Counted from the stretch's first letter, positions 27,933-37,949 are shown. The stretch is 64,000 nucleotides of DNA from Xenorhabdus thuongxuanensis (GCF_001908095.1 NZ_MKGR01000001.1:174021-238020); one strand, 5' to 3'. Notes: a model not told the origin generated them from the sequence alone. Numbers and translations are program-made.

Positions 27933-28919
27933 TTACCGTGACAATACCGTAACCCACATCGGGCCTTTGCCAACCGGATAGCGCGCCAGTTGAGTTAATT
28001 CCCCCGAATATTTGTCAATACGCGATACTGAAATATGATCCGATTTCTGCCCTGATGCAATCAGGAAATGACCACTGTGATCAATAGCAAAACCACGAGG
28101 TTGGGTCTCTGTCGGATAATGTCCGGCTAATGTCAGGTGATAACCATCTTCTGAAACGCGGAAATGGCTGATCAGGCTCTCTGAACGTTCACTGGTATAA
28201 AGGTGCCGACCATCCGGTGTCATGTGAATATCAGCCGACCAACGAACGTTGGAAAAATCTGCTGGCAACGAATCAATTGATTGCACAATACGATATTTTT
28301 CCCATTGACGCAGAACATCAACGGTTGAATCCAATTCATTAATGCAATAGATGGCCTGTTTTTCCGGATGGAATGCCATATGACGTGGGCCTGCACCTGC
28401 TGCTGTCGTAATTTCATCTGTCCGGCTTTCTGTCAGATAACCCTGCTCATCCAAATTGAAAATACGAATATGATCTTCTTTCAAACAGGGAACCAGCAGT
28501 TGACGATTTTCCCGATCAATATTGGCAGAGTGCGGCGCTTGCAGACCTTCTACAATTTGGCTTGGTGCTTTAACGATCCCATTTTCATCAATAGGATGAA
28601 CGCTTAAGTTATTAAAGCTGTAAGAAGCAGAAAATAAAAAATGCCCTGCTCTGTCAGTGGATATATGAGTTGGGCTACCCGGCAAGGGGGCAATGGCCTG
28701 CTGTTCAAGACATCCATCTGCTCCAATGGCATAAGTTACTATACTAAATTGCGGACGAATTCCTACATATAAGTGTTTACCGTCAGGGTTGACAACCATT
28801 GGCTGTACTTCACCTGGCACAGTTACGGTCTGGAGAAGCGCAAGTTCCCCTGCCACATTCAGCGACCATACGTCAATTTGTCGGCTATTTGGGCTGGCTG
28901 TATAAACCACCTGTTTCAT
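27933..28919 (-). CDS. pgl: 6-phosphogluconolactonase (YbhE/Pgl type)
   Basis: Seven-bladed beta-propeller lactonase of the oxidative pentose phosphate pathway, hydrolysing 6-phosphogluconolactone. 328 residues with repeated blade motifs ([72 protein letters not shown]). Orthologous to E. coli Pgl (YbhE), and divergent from ybhA as in E. coli. Confidence 0.95.
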   Translation of the reverse strand: MKQVVYTASPNSRQIDVWSLNVAGELALLQTVTVPGEVQPMVVNPDGKHLYVGIRPQFSIVTYAIGADGCLEQQAIAPLPGSPTHISTDRAGHFLFSASYSFNNLSVHPIDENGIVKAPSQIVEGLQAPHSANIDRENRQLLVPCLKEDHIRIFNLDEQGYLTESRTDEITTAAGAGPRHMAFHPEKQAIYCINELDSTVDVLRQWEKYRIVQSIDSLPADFSNVRWSADIHMTPDGRHLYTSERSESLISHFRVSEDGYHLTLAGHYPTETQPRGFAIDHSGHFLIASGQKSDHISVSRIDKYSGELTQLARYPVGKGPMWVTVLSR

Positions 28920-29068
28920 GTTCTCTCCTTAATACTTCATTGCCATTTTATTGATCTGCAAAGACTCTTAAAAAATTCTAACTGCTAAACTGCCCAGATG
29001 ACGGTTTAACTATATTCAACTGACGTATAATATTTTGTTTATATCATAGACAACCCAGAGGCCAACCC

Positions 29069-29884
29069 ATGTCATATCGCGTTATCGCGCTGGATCTCGA
29101 TGGAACACTGCTCGATCCACAAAAACGTATTCTGCCAGAATCACTGGCAGCCCTAAATGAAGCCCGTCAGTCAGGTATCAAAGTTTTGATTGTCACCGGA
29201 CGCCATCATGTCGCTATCCATCCTTTCTATCAAGCATTGCAACTCGATACGCCTGCTATCTGCTGCAATGGGGCTTATTCATATGATTATCATGCAAAGA
29301 AAGTATTAGCTTCTAATCCGCTCTCCGCTCAAGAAGCCTCTCAAGCACTTTCCTATCTGCAAGGCACAGAAATTCAGCATCTGATGTATGTTGATGATGC
29401 CATTTTATATCAATTTCCTCACACTGTAGTCCGAACCCTTGCATGGTCCGATTCTCTGCCTGAACACCAACGCCCTAATATCCAGAAAACAGAGAATTTT
29501 CACGATGCAATCCACACTGTAAATTCGATTTGGAAGCTAGCTACCAGCTCATCCGATTTAGTGAAACTGCGTGAGATTAGTGACCAAATTGAAGAAAATG
29601 TTGGCCTTGAGTGTGAATGGTCATGGTTTGATCAGGTAGATATCGCCAAGAAAGGTAATAGCAAAGGCATGCGGTTACAGCAATGGGTGGAATCGCAAGG
29701 CATGAGTATGAAAAATGTGATTGCTTTTGGTGATAATTATAACGATCTTAGTATGCTGGAAAACGTTGGACTGGGCGTCGCTATGGGTAATGGCGTTGAT
29801 GCCGTTAAAGAACGAGCAGATATTGTCACACAGGATAATACTCAACCCGGCATTGCTGAAGTTCTGAGAAAATACGTACTGTAA
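29069..29884 (+). CDS. ybhA: HAD-superfamily (Cof-like) phosphatase YbhA
   Basis: Cytoplasmic phosphatase of 271 residues. HAD motif I is LDLDGTLLD (nucleophile Asp), motif II VTGRH, motif III Lys in DIAKKGNSKG and motif IV FGDNYNDLSML; the cap is of the Cof type. The E. coli enzyme dephosphorylates pyridoxal phosphate and some sugar phosphates in vitro. It is divergent from pgl and convergent with modC. Confidence 0.92.
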   Translation: MSYRVIALDLDGTLLDPQKRILPESLAALNEARQSGIKVLIVTGRHHVAIHPFYQALQLDTPAICCNGAYSYDYHAKKVLASNPLSAQEASQALSYLQGTEIQHLMYVDDAILYQFPHTVVRTLAWSDSLPEHQRPNIQKTENFHDAIHTVNSIWKLATSSSDLVKLREISDQIEENVGLECEWSWFDQVDIAKKGNSKGMRLQQWVESQGMSMKNVIAFGDNYNDLSMLENVGLGVAMGNGVDAVKERADIVTQDNTQPGIAEVLRKYVL

Positions 29885-29895
29885 TTCAATTCAAC

Positions 29896-29925
29896 GGGAG
29901 CAAATCAGTCCACTGCCCTGCTCCC
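29896..29925. terminator. Hairpin between convergent ybhA and modC
   Basis: GGGAGCA (29896-29902) pairs with TGCTCCC (29919-29925) across a 16-base loop in the 62-bp gap between the two stops. No good T-run follows; terminator function is inferred. Confidence 0.45.
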
Positions 29926-29946
29926 TATATATAACGTCCTATATAT

Positions 29947-31011
29947 TTATAAGTGACGATTCAACGAAACACTTTTTATCTGTGCATACAACCATTGCCC
30001 TGCCCGCAGATTAAGCTCTTCTCGCGCCCACAGCGTAATTCTTGCCCATAGGCAATGTTCACTCAGTGCTAATTTGACATCAACCTGTCCATTATCTTCA
30101 AAAAACTCAATGACTTTGACTTGCAAGGTGTTACGGATGCTGCTGGCTTTTGGTGGCTCCAAGACCAACGAAACATCGGATGCATCAATGCGGATACGCA
30201 GATCAGTTCCTGGAGAGACATTAACCTGTGGCAACCAAAGAAGTTTATCAGCCACCGCGACTGCGGTCATTTGATAACGTTGATAATGTTCCATCACAGA
30301 CACTTTTAGTATGCTGCCCAAACTCTCTTTTTGCAGCCATGGACGCAGTACACTACTCGACCAAACTTCTTCTAAGGTTCCTGTCGCCCTGATTTTTCCC
30401 TTGTCCATGACAATAACATTTTCTGCCAAACGTAAAATTTCATCCAAACTGTGACTGACATAGAGGATCGGGATTTTGACGTCTTCGGACAACTTTTCAA
30501 GGTAAGGTAATAACTCGCGTTTACGTGGTAAATCTAATGATGCCAGTGGTTCATCCATAAGCAGGATTTCAGGGGCAGTCAATAATGCACGGCCAATCGC
30601 TACCCGTTGTTTTTCTCCACCAGATAATGTGATGGGGAAACGTGACAGCAAATGTTCAATTCCCAACAGGCCAATGATGCTGTCAAACTGTGGTTTCATC
30701 TCTGGCGCCATGCCGTATTGTAAGTTTCCCTTCACGCGATAATGTGGGAAAAGACGTGCATCCTGGAAAACATAACCAATTCGGCGCTTCTCTGGTGACA
30801 CAAAGATATTTTGTTCTGTATCCACTAAGGTAGCGCCGTTTAAAACAATGCGACCTTTTTGTGGACGGCTCAACCCCGCAATCACATTGATCAGTGAGGT
30901 TTTTCCTGCCCCCGAAAGACCAAATATGGCAGTAATACTTTCAGTTGGTAAAGTGGTATCCACCTGCATGTGCAGCTCACCCAAACGCTGCTTAAAATCC
31001 AGTTCTAACAT
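29947..31011 (-). CDS. modC: Molybdate ABC transporter ATPase ModC
   Basis: ATPase of the ModABC high-affinity molybdate importer, 354 residues. Walker A is GLSGAGKTS, signature [15 protein letters not shown], Walker [14 protein letters not shown]-loop VSHSLDE. A C-terminal molybdate-binding (MOP-like) regulatory domain spans about 290-354. I choose ATG 31011 ([11 protein letters not shown]), preceded by GGGGG and matching E. coli; it overlaps the modB stop by 7 bp. Confidence 0.95.
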   Translation of the reverse strand: MLELDFKQRLGELHMQVDTTLPTESITAIFGLSGAGKTSLINVIAGLSRPQKGRIVLNGATLVDTEQNIFVSPEKRRIGYVFQDARLFPHYRVKGNLQYGMAPEMKPQFDSIIGLLGIEHLLSRFPITLSGGEKQRVAIGRALLTAPEILLMDEPLASLDLPRKRELLPYLEKLSEDVKIPILYVSHSLDEILRLAENVIVMDKGKIRATGTLEEVWSSSVLRPWLQKESLGSILKVSVMEHYQRYQMTAVAVADKLLWLPQVNVSPGTDLRIRIDASDVSLVLEPPKASSIRNTLQVKVIEFFEDNGQVDVKLALSEHCLWARITLWAREELNLRAGQWLYAQIKSVSLNRHL

Positions 31012-31703
31012 GCTGCCCCCAAACGTTTTCTGCCCCAACGTGTCAGCCATTCGGAAAGCATTAATGAAATCAGTGCCAAAACAATGGCAATGACACACAA
31101 ACGGGCGGCGGCAGTTTCAGCACCTGGTGTTTCTATCAATGTATACATGGCAAGAGGAATGGTTCGGGTTTCCCCCGGAATATTGGAAACAAAGGTAATG
31201 GTCGCACCAAATTCTCCCAACGAGCGGGCAAACGCCAATACCACACCAACAATGATGCCGGGTAATGACAATGGCAAAATAATGGTGAAAAAGACTTTAA
31301 ACGAACCTGCCCCCAAAGTACTGGCAGCCTGTTCCAGACGCCGATCAATGCTCTCCAATGACAACCGAATGGCTCTGACCATCAGCGGAAAAGCTACCAC
31401 AGCCGAAGCTAATGCCGCCCCTGCCCAATTAAATGCAAAACTGACACCAAACCAGTCATAAAGGAATTCACCTATGACCCCGCGCCGCCCCATGCTGATG
31501 AGCAACAGATATCCCACCACTACTGGCGGTAATACCAGTGGCAGATGAATAATGCTGTCAAGCAAGGATTTACCAACAAACTGGCAACGAGCCAGCATCC
31601 ATGCCATTAAGATCCCAAATGGCAAACTGAATAGCACAGCAATCGCTGAGATTTTTAAGCTCAATAAAATTGCCTGCCACTCATATTCACTTAACATCTC
31701 CAA
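31005..31703 (-). CDS. modB: Molybdate ABC transporter permease ModB
   Basis: Inner-membrane channel subunit of ModABC, 232 residues with about five to six helices. The ATPase-coupling EAA loop is [20 protein letters not shown] followed by [10 protein letters not shown]. Start 11 bp downstream of the modA stop and 7-bp overlap with modC show one operon modABC. Close to E. coli ModB in length. Confidence 0.95.
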   Translation of the reverse strand: MEMLSEYEWQAILLSLKISAIAVLFSLPFGILMAWMLARCQFVGKSLLDSIIHLPLVLPPVVVGYLLLISMGRRGVIGEFLYDWFGVSFAFNWAGAALASAVVAFPLMVRAIRLSLESIDRRLEQAASTLGAGSFKVFFTIILPLSLPGIIVGVVLAFARSLGEFGATITFVSNIPGETRTIPLAMYTLIETPGAETAAARLCVIAIVLALISLMLSEWLTRWGRKRLGAAC

Positions 31704-31714
31704 AAGATCAGTTC

Positions 31715-32491
31715 CTACAGTGGACTAAAGCCGTAACGTTTAAAAATGGCAGCGGCTTCAGGGGTTTTAAGGTAATCATAAAAATCGCGAACTGCCTGTC
31801 TTTCATGATCTTTGATTATTGCCATCGGATATTCCACCCGTTTATGGCTTTCTGGTGGGAAAACACCCACAACTTTCACTTTACTGCTGGCAACGGCATC
31901 AGAGCCATAAACAATGCCCAGCGGGGCTTCAGCTCGTTCTACTAGTGCCATACCACTACGCACATTGTTAGTACGCGCCATCAGTGGATTAACCGTATCC
32001 CATACATTCAAATATTGCAGCGATTCTTTGGCATAAATACCAACTGGCACATGATCAGGATCGCCAACTGCTAATCGCCCTCCTGCCAGCAAAGATTTCC
32101 ATTTTGTTTCTCGGTTGATCTCAACTTGATCCAAGTTACTTTCTTTAGGCGCAATCAGGACAAGCTGGTTACTCAACAAGGTATGACGAGTATTTTCGGC
32201 AATTAATTGTTTGTCAGTCGCGTAATTCATCCACTGCTGATCGGCAGAAATAAAAATATCCGCCGGAGCTCCTTGAGCTATCTGGCGAACCAGTGTTGAT
32301 GATGAAGCATAGGAAGCAACAATATTGCCATCGCCCCGTTTCTCTTTTTTATACTGTGCCGCAATATCATCCAATGCATTGGTTAATGAAGCAGCCGCAA
32401 AAACCGTCACCTTATCTGCTGCCCAAACATTCCCAACAAGCGCAAAAGTGACCGCAGTTCCTGCCAACAACTGATAAACTTTATTTTTCAT
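31715..32491 (-). CDS. modA: Periplasmic molybdate-binding protein ModA
   Basis: Substrate receptor that delivers molybdate or tungstate to ModBC. 258 residues from the ATG at 32491. The Sec signal peptide is MKNKVYQLLAGTAVTFALVG with cleavage likely after NVWA. The oxyanion-binding core includes VFAAASLTNALDDIA, SYASSSTLVRQIAQGAPADIF and MARTNNVRSGMALVERAEAP. A longer frame upstream lacks sense as a signal sequence and contains the ModE site, so it is rejected. Confidence 0.95.
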   Translation of the reverse strand: MKNKVYQLLAGTAVTFALVGNVWAADKVTVFAAASLTNALDDIAAQYKKEKRGDGNIVASYASSSTLVRQIAQGAPADIFISADQQWMNYATDKQLIAENTRHTLLSNQLVLIAPKESNLDQVEINRETKWKSLLAGGRLAVGDPDHVPVGIYAKESLQYLNVWDTVNPLMARTNNVRSGMALVERAEAPLGIVYGSDAVASSKVKVVGVFPPESHKRVEYPMAIIKDHERQAVRDFYDYLKTPEAAAIFKRYGFSPL

Positions 32492-32522
32492 TTTACACTC
32501 ACTTAAGATCATCAATATGGTG

Positions 32523-32546
32523 CGTTGTATATAACAAGATACAACG
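32523..32546 (-). promoter_or_regulatory. ModE operator of modABC
   Basis: Perfect inverted repeat CGTTGTAT-N8-ATACAACG, 32 bp upstream of the modA start. It fits the ModE box architecture known from E. coli modA (CGTTATAT and TACATAACG arms). Molybdate-bound ModE would repress here; the modE gene lies 0.5 kb away. Confidence 0.82.
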
Positions 32547-32669
32547 TTAAATGAAAACGCTATTCTTTGATTAATCGGCAAGTTGTGAGCCAGTTTTAGC
32601 TTTTATATTGATCTCAATGCAACAATTACATATGAAAAGTTGTATATGAAGAGAAGGCAGGAATTGATG

Positions 32670-32691
32670 ATTACCCGGATAACCGGGTAAT
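32670..32691 (-). terminator. Hairpin after acrZ
   Basis: ATTACCCGG-ATAA-CCGGGTAAT, a perfect 9-bp stem 21 bp beyond the acrZ stop. It lacks a clear T-run, so terminator or 3'-end stabiliser. Confidence 0.5.
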
Positions 32692-32711
32692 AGAAATTAC
32701 AAAGCTCAAGA

Positions 32712-32846
32712 TTAACGACTGGTATTTTCTGTTTTGGAGATAAGATTGAATAATCCGCCAAGCCCGTAAATCAACGCCAAAATAGCCGCCATCACCACCG
32801 GAACCATGATCAGCGCAAATCCCATACTTTTAAGCAATTCAAACAT
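32712..32846 (-). CDS. acrZ: AcrAB-TolC efflux accessory small protein AcrZ
   Basis: A 44-residue membrane protein, [19 protein letters not shown]... ending in KTENTSR, found by reading the gap between modA and modE. It is one long hydrophobic helix with the family core IMVPVVMA and [11 protein letters not shown]. coli AcrZ (49 residues, formerly YbhT) binds AcrB in the inner membrane and tunes which drugs the pump exports. The gene sits between modA and modE exactly as in E. coli. GAGG lies ahead of the ATG. Slightly shorter at the C-terminus than the E. coli protein. Confidence 0.9.
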   Translation of the reverse strand: MFELLKSMGFALIMVPVVMAAILALIYGLGGLFNLISKTENTSR

Positions 32847-33022
32847 GCTAACCTCATATTCTGAGTGACTAACAAATTAACTGGGTCATATCTGAATCTG
32901 ACATAACACAGATGTTAATTCCGTTATTCTAGACAATAAAACAGTAACAGTAACCGACGAAACGTGCGATTCTTATGGTTCTGTTGTAAAAACTTTCAAA
33001 TAGTTGCCCTAAATAAATCACT

Positions 33023-33814
33023 ATGCAAGCCCAAATATTGTTAACATTGAAATTGCAACAACGCCTGTTCGCTGATCCCCGACGCATTAAGTTGCTTAAA
33101 CAAATTAAAGTCACTGGTTCTATTAGCCAAGGTGCAAAGCAGGCTGGGATCAGCTACAAAAGTGCCTGGGATGCCATCAATGAAATGAATCAACTCGCCG
33201 ATGAGATCTTAGTGGAACGCGCCACGGGTGGAAAAGGCGGCGGCGGTGCCCAACTGACTCATTATGGTGAACGTCTGTTGCAGCTTTATGACTTGCTGGA
33301 GAAAATTCAACAAAAAGCGTTTGATGTCTTGAAAGAGGATTCCCTGCCTCTGGATAGCTTGCTTGCGGTTATATCTCGTTTTTCTTTACAAACCAGCGCC
33401 CGAAATCAATTTTTTGGTACGATCACTGAACGTAGCCATGCCAATATTCAACAACATGTTCGGGTTCTGCTAGCAGATGGTAAAACATCAATCTATGCGG
33501 CTGTCACGGAACAAAGTGCCAATCGGCTGAATTTAGTTACCGGAAAAGAAGTACTGGTGTTGATTAAAGCACCGTGGATAACCTTAACTAAAGAGCATGT
33601 TCCTTCTGCTTCATTCGATAATATCCTATCCAGCCAGGTTAGCTATATTGAAACAGGAACAGATTACAGTGAAATTATCCTGACACTTGATGGCGGTGAA
33701 TCCCTTTGCATTACGTTATCTAATCAGGAAGTAACGCGTTTGCAGCTCCAGCCTCACAATTCTGTCACTGCACTTTTCAATGCCGATAAAGTGATTATTG
33801 CCACCTTATGTTAA
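33023..33814 (+). CDS. modE: Molybdate-responsive regulator ModE
   Basis: Dimeric regulator of 263 residues. The N-terminal winged helix-turn-helix contains IKVTGSISQGAKQAGISYKSAWDAINEMN, then ERATGGKGGGGAQLTHYGERLL; two C-terminal MOP domains (about 125-190 and 195-263; SARNQFFGTI, ANRLNLVTGKEVLVLIKAPWITL) bind molybdate. It represses modABC and activates molybdoenzyme genes. It diverges from modABC and acrZ and precedes modF by 118 bp. Confidence 0.95.
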   Translation: MQAQILLTLKLQQRLFADPRRIKLLKQIKVTGSISQGAKQAGISYKSAWDAINEMNQLADEILVERATGGKGGGGAQLTHYGERLLQLYDLLEKIQQKAFDVLKEDSLPLDSLLAVISRFSLQTSARNQFFGTITERSHANIQQHVRVLLADGKTSIYAAVTEQSANRLNLVTGKEVLVLIKAPWITLTKEHVPSASFDNILSSQVSYIETGTDYSEIILTLDGGESLCITLSNQEVTRLQLQPHNSVTALFNADKVIIATLC

Positions 33815-33932
33815 CTTGATTACAAAAATGATTAACTCTCAATGAATAACAAACAGCTACACATTGACATTAAACACTATTCCGCTTATTTCTGGTGATC
33901 CTTTAGTTGATGTTGCTTAAAAAGGAAGAGGA

Positions 33933-35417
33933 ATGTCTGAATTGCAAATAACGCAAGGTAGTTTCCGTTTAAGTGACACCCGTATCCTACGGCTACCGTC
34001 ACTGAAAATTATTTCTGGGGAAAGTTGGGCTTTTGTTGGCGCAAATGGTAGTGGAAAATCTTCATTGGCTCGTGCACTATCGGATGAATTAATCCAACTG
34101 ACAGGTAACCGTCATTGTTCGTTTCGCACACCAATACGTCTATCTTTCGAACAATTACAGAAACTGATTGATGAAGAGTGGCAACGCAACAATACAGATT
34201 TGCTCAGTGAAGGAGAAGAAGATACTGGGCGTACTGCCGCAGATATTATTCAACTTCACCATAAAGATAATGAATTGTGCCTTGAATTAAGCGAATATTT
34301 TGGCATTAAAGATTTACTTTCGCGACGATTCAAATACCTCTCAACTGGGGAAGTCCGTAAGGTTCTGCTATGTCAAGCATTAATGGCAAACCCTGACCTG
34401 CTTATCCTTGATGAACCTTTTGATGGGCTGGACAGTTATGCCCGAGCTCAACTTTCCCAATTATTAAGTTCTCTGGCTGCAAAAGGCATTACTTTAGTTT
34501 TAATCTTAACCCGATTCCGTGAAATCCCTGATTTTGTCGAACAAGTCGGTGTATTGGCCGATTGCCACCTGACGCTGGCCGGAAAAAAAGAGGGCATTCT
34601 GGCAGAATCTCTCGTAGCACAGTTAGCACACAGTGAAGGGCTGAAAAATATTCATCTTCCCGAAACAGATGAATACCGGACTGATGGACAATTTCCAGCT
34701 GATCAACCGTTGGTGTCAATGCGTGATGTTATTGTCCAATACAATAATAAACCCATTTTGCATGGTCTAAGCTGGCAAGTGAACCCGAATGAACACTGGC
34801 AAATCATCGGTGAAAATGGTGCCGGAAAATCGACACTTCTTAGCCTGATTACGGGCGATCACCCCCAAGGTTACAGCAATGAGTTAATATTATTTGGCCG
34901 CCAACGGGGAAGTGGTGAAACGATTTGGGATATCAAACGTCACATTGGTTATGTTAGTAACAGTATTCATCTGGAGTATCGTGTCAGTACCAATGTTCGA
35001 AATGTCATTCTATCGGGTTTCTTCGATTCAATAGGACTCTATCAGGCCGTTTCAGATCGGCAGCAACAGTTAGCGGATGAGTGGTTGGATTTATTGGGGT
35101 TATCGGGCTCAACGGCAACTAGCCCCTTTCATAGTCTGTCATGGGGGCAACAGCGGCTGGTTTTGATTGCCCGCGCTCTGGTGAAGCATCCCGCTTTATT
35201 GATCTTAGATGAACCGTTGCAAGGGCTTGATCCTCTAAACCGCCAGTTAGTCCTAAGCTTCATTGATATCATGATTGCTCATGGTGATACGCAGCTTCTG
35301 TTTGTTTCTCATCATCAAGAAGATGCGCCACAGTGCATTACCCATCGCCTGCGATTTATTCCTGACGGTGATATTTATCGGTATGAGACCGAGAATATTT
35401 CCGTAGAATCGCTGTGA
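33933..35417 (+). CDS. modF: ABC ATPase ModF (photorepair protein PhrA-like)
   Basis: Cytoplasmic protein of 494 residues with two ABC ATPase domains and no membrane part. Domain 1: FVGANGSGKSSLA, a signature LSTGEVRKVLL, Walker B LLILDEPFDGLD. Domain 2: IIGENGAGKSTLLSL, SLSWGQQRLVLIARAL, LLILDEPLQGLD, H-loop VSHHQED. The function of ModF is unclear; it was linked to molybdate metabolism by position and by sequence likeness to ModC. Follows modE as in E. coli. Confidence 0.92.
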   Translation: MSELQITQGSFRLSDTRILRLPSLKIISGESWAFVGANGSGKSSLARALSDELIQLTGNRHCSFRTPIRLSFEQLQKLIDEEWQRNNTDLLSEGEEDTGRTAADIIQLHHKDNELCLELSEYFGIKDLLSRRFKYLSTGEVRKVLLCQALMANPDLLILDEPFDGLDSYARAQLSQLLSSLAAKGITLVLILTRFREIPDFVEQVGVLADCHLTLAGKKEGILAESLVAQLAHSEGLKNIHLPETDEYRTDGQFPADQPLVSMRDVIVQYNNKPILHGLSWQVNPNEHWQIIGENGAGKSTLLSLITGDHPQGYSNELILFGRQRGSGETIWDIKRHIGYVSNSIHLEYRVSTNVRNVILSGFFDSIGLYQAVSDRQQQLADEWLDLLGLSGSTATSPFHSLSWGQQRLVLIARALVKHPALLILDEPLQGLDPLNRQLVLSFIDIMIAHGDTQLLFVSHHQEDAPQCITHRLRFIPDGDIYRYETENISVESL

Positions 35418-35445
35418 TCTTCTTTCTTCGTTCAGCATATTAATT

Positions 35446-35469
35446 ATCCCTCTCTTGATAGAGAGGGAT
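35446..35469 (+). terminator. Hairpin terminator candidate after modF
   Basis: ATCCCTCTCT-TGAT-AGAGAGGGAT, a perfect 10-bp stem 28 bp after the modF stop. The following bases are not T-rich. Confidence 0.55.
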
Positions 35470-35627
35470 TCCATGTTATCGCTCTATTCAATCACTCTTT
35501 AATAAAATCAAGTCATATTTTTTTGATATTTTTTATTATTATTTTTGAATTTTTTAATCATTACTATAAAATCACCGTCTATTTTTAGATTATTTCATTG
35601 TTTTTTTCAAAGATATTAGGGAATTAT

Positions 35628-36467
35628 ATGGCTTGGGCATTACTTGCCATTTCATTGGCTCTTTTAGAGAATCGCCAGAAAATTGCTTTTTTCCTCGCGC
35701 TCTTCGCTATCATTGCTGGGATCAACACTAACGTACTTACCTATCCTGCTATAATCACGCTGACAGTGATGACTCTGTTAGGTATGGCATATGTTTACTG
35801 CCAAAAAAACAGCGAAAAACATTTTGTTCCCAGAATCATCATCGAGCTGTTATTACTCATCGGTGGTATTTTACTGTTTGTACATTACATTCCAGGATTC
35901 CATAATCTCAAGTATCTGGATAAAGTGCAGGCAGGCCCTCTCAGCGCACCTTTTTCAATGTATTTCAACTTTGACAAAGCGCTGCTGCCATTTATCCTAA
36001 TATTCTGTATGCCGACTCTGTTCACCAGAAAACCTTTGGTTAATGCACCTGCTCATGGATGGGCGTTATTGATCGCAGCTATTCCAGCATTATTATGGCT
36101 TGCAACCGTATTAGGTGGATTGTCCGTTGAACTCCATTTACCTAATTGGTTCCCTGCCTTTGTTATTGCTAATCTTTTCTTTGTCTCTTTGGCTGAAGAA
36201 GCGCTGTTTCGTGGCTATATTCAGCAGAAGCTCAGTCAATGGATGAATCCTTACTTAGCCCTGGTCATTACCTCCCTGCTGTTTGGTGCCGCCCATTTTG
36301 CCGGCGGTGGTTTGCTGGTGATTTTTGCTACGCTGGCAGGGTTAATTTATGGCCTGACCTGGCTGTGGAGTGGACGTTTATGGGTGGCTGTTGCTTTCCA
36401 CTTTTCACTCAATCTGATGCATCTGCTATTTTTCACCTACCCAATAAGATCAGTAGTCATGCACTAA
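35628..36467 (+). CDS. CPBP-family intramembrane metalloprotease
   Basis: Multi-pass membrane protein of 279 residues with about eight hydrophobic segments. The CPBP (Abi) motifs are complete: EEALFRG (EExxxR), FGAAHF with the metal-ligand His, and a final HFSLNLMH. Family members range from CAAX-type prenyl proteases to bacteriocin immunity proteins, and the role here is unknown. ATG 35628 is chosen since AGGG lies just upstream; a TTG 30 bp earlier gives no better N-terminus. It stands alone between modF and gpmA with AT-rich DNA before it. Confidence 0.85.
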   Translation: MAWALLAISLALLENRQKIAFFLALFAIIAGINTNVLTYPAIITLTVMTLLGMAYVYCQKNSEKHFVPRIIIELLLLIGGILLFVHYIPGFHNLKYLDKVQAGPLSAPFSMYFNFDKALLPFILIFCMPTLFTRKPLVNAPAHGWALLIAAIPALLWLATVLGGLSVELHLPNWFPAFVIANLFFVSLAEEALFRGYIQQKLSQWMNPYLALVITSLLFGAAHFAGGGLLVIFATLAGLIYGLTWLWSGRLWVAVAFHFSLNLMHLLFFTYPIRSVVMH

Positions 36468-36480
36468 ACTGAATTCCATT

Positions 36481-36519
36481 TGATCTGAATTGTCTCCTAT
36501 TGGGGGACAGTTCAGATCA
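36481..36519. terminator. Long imperfect hairpin between the CPBP gene and gpmA
   Basis: TGATCTGAATTGTCTCC and the facing GGGGGACAGTTCAGATCA pair over about 17 bp with two mismatches, 13 bp after the CPBP stop. No T-run; likely a 3'-end structure. Confidence 0.5.
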
Positions 36520-36693
36520 TAAACTCCCCGTTATCCCCTTCCTTCCAGATATATAATCGCCGTAATTATCACCAAACATGATTTAAAACAGGAGATACGA
36601 GACTATTGTTTGCCGTTTTAGCCTGTCGCGCCATATAATGCCCGCAGCGATCTTTTCATTTTGTATTAAAAAGTACTGATAGGAGTTTAAGCT

Positions 36694-37446
36694 ATGGCTG
36701 TAACTAAACTGGTTCTTGTAAGACACGGAGAAAGCGAGTGGAACAAAGAGAACCGTTTTACTGGCTGGACTGATGTTGAATTGTCCGACAAAGGCCGCTC
36801 TGAAGCACAACAAGCTGGTCAACTACTGAAAGAAGAAGGTTTTACTTTTGATTTCGCCTACACTTCCGTTCTAAAACGTGCTATTCACACTTTGTGGAAC
36901 ATTCTGGATCAGGTTGATCAACAATGGCTGCCAGTTGAAAAAAGCTGGAAACTGAATGAACGTCACTACGGCGCGTTACAAGGTCTGGATAAAGCAGAAA
37001 CCGCAGCCAAATACGGCGATGATCAAGTTAAATTGTGGCGTCGTGGCTTCGCTATTACTCCTCCTGATTTGACCAAAGATGATGAACGTTACCCAGGCCA
37101 CGATCCTCGTTACGCCAGCCTGAAACCAGAAGAACTCCCAGTCACTGAAAGCCTTGCTACTACTATTGAACGTGTTATTCCTTATTGGGAAGAAGTTATC
37201 AAGCCGCGCGTAGAAAAAGGCGAAAAAGTCATTATCGCCGCTCACGGAAACTCACTGCGTGCATTGGTGAAGTATCTGGATAATATGAGTGAAGAAGAAA
37301 TTCTTGAACTGAATATTCCAACTGCTGTACCACTGGTTTATGAGTTTGATGAAAACATGAAGCCTATCAAACACTACTATCTGGGCAACGCTGATGAGAT
37401 CGCGGCAAAAGCGGCGGCAGTTGCAAATCAGGGTAAGGCGAAGTAA
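36694..37446 (+). CDS. gpmA: 2,3-bisphosphoglycerate-dependent phosphoglycerate mutase GpmA
   Basis: Glycolytic enzyme interconverting 3- and 2-phosphoglycerate. 250 residues with the histidine-phosphatase signature [18 protein letters not shown] (catalytic His11), [12 protein letters not shown], and the second His in [21 protein letters not shown] is well placed. Codon use appears adapted (highly expressed gene). It ends at a strong intrinsic terminator. Confidence 0.97.
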   Translation: MAVTKLVLVRHGESEWNKENRFTGWTDVELSDKGRSEAQQAGQLLKEEGFTFDFAYTSVLKRAIHTLWNILDQVDQQWLPVEKSWKLNERHYGALQGLDKAETAAKYGDDQVKLWRRGFAITPPDLTKDDERYPGHDPRYASLKPEELPVTESLATTIERVIPYWEEVIKPRVEKGEKVIIAAHGNSLRALVKYLDNMSEEEILELNIPTAVPLVYEFDENMKPIKHYYLGNADEIAAKAAAVANQGKAK

Positions 37447-37493
37447 TCCTCAAATCGCATAAAAAGAATGTTAAAAGCCGGATTGACGTCTAA

Positions 37494-37527
37494 ATACCGC
37501 TCGCTTAAGTACGAGCGGTTCTTTTTT
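37494..37527 (+). terminator. Intrinsic terminator of gpmA, overlapping an IS-end-like sequence
   Basis: ACCGCTCG (37496-37503), loop CTTAAGTA, CGAGCGGT (37512-37519), then TCTTTTTTT. The 16 bases ATACCGCTCGCTTAAG at 37494-37509 are identical to the inner part of two IS-like ends at 37781 and 39261. Confidence 0.85.
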
Positions 37528-37559
37528 TATAAGGGTAACGTGGTGCTCTACAGAGCAAC

Positions 37560-37760
37560 TCATCCTGTATCAGTCGTAACGCATTGATAAATGCTTATCT
37601 GAAGAAGTACAACACGATAGTCCTTTGCCATCCGACTCATCTCCAGCCGAACCAAATTGTAGGCAATCAATATGCCCCATAATTCCTGATAGATGCCTGC
37701 CCGGGTCTGGCTTCTCAGGATAGCCGTATTAAGTTGTTGATTATCCCTCATTTCGGGCAC
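37560..37760 (-). pseudogene. IS4-type transposase remnant
   Basis: About 66 codons on the minus strand. The central part, LRSQTRAGIYQELWGILIAYNL followed by VRLEMSRMA, is the conserved late segment of IS4-family transposases (TVxLRSK..., QELWGxLLAYNLVR). The N-terminal DDE part and the true C-terminus are gone. Flanking 37494-37509 and 37781-37803 resemble the two ends of the element, so this is an internally deleted copy of about 310 bp. Confidence 0.75.
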
Positions 37761-37780
37761 CTTAAACTGGGTGCCAATGC

Positions 37781-37803
37781 TTTGCTTAAGCGAGCGGTAT
37801 TAG
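37781..37803. repeat. IS4-like terminal repeat, copy 1
   Basis: Begins TTTGCTTAAGCGAGCGG and is identical over 23 bp to 39261-39283. Read on the minus strand it starts CTAATACCGCTCGCTTAAG, which follows the pattern of IS4 ends (TAATGCCG.TC..TTAAG). Confidence 0.7.
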
Positions 37804-37949
37804 GTGACCATAGATTTTTTTGAGCATCTGTCAGAGTAATTTTCATGAGCGAGGTCTTGATCTGATACGCAGTAAAAATCAAGCATCCTCAATTACGATG
37901 GGTATATCCAGCCTCTTCAGGCTGGAATCTTACTGCAAATAAAAGAGGT

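Noticed and set aside
31012..31098. Longer ModC with a Cys/His-rich N-terminus (MCHCHCFG)
   Set aside because: This stretch overlaps the modB coding end, and the internal ATG 31011 has a strong SD and matches E. coli ModC.
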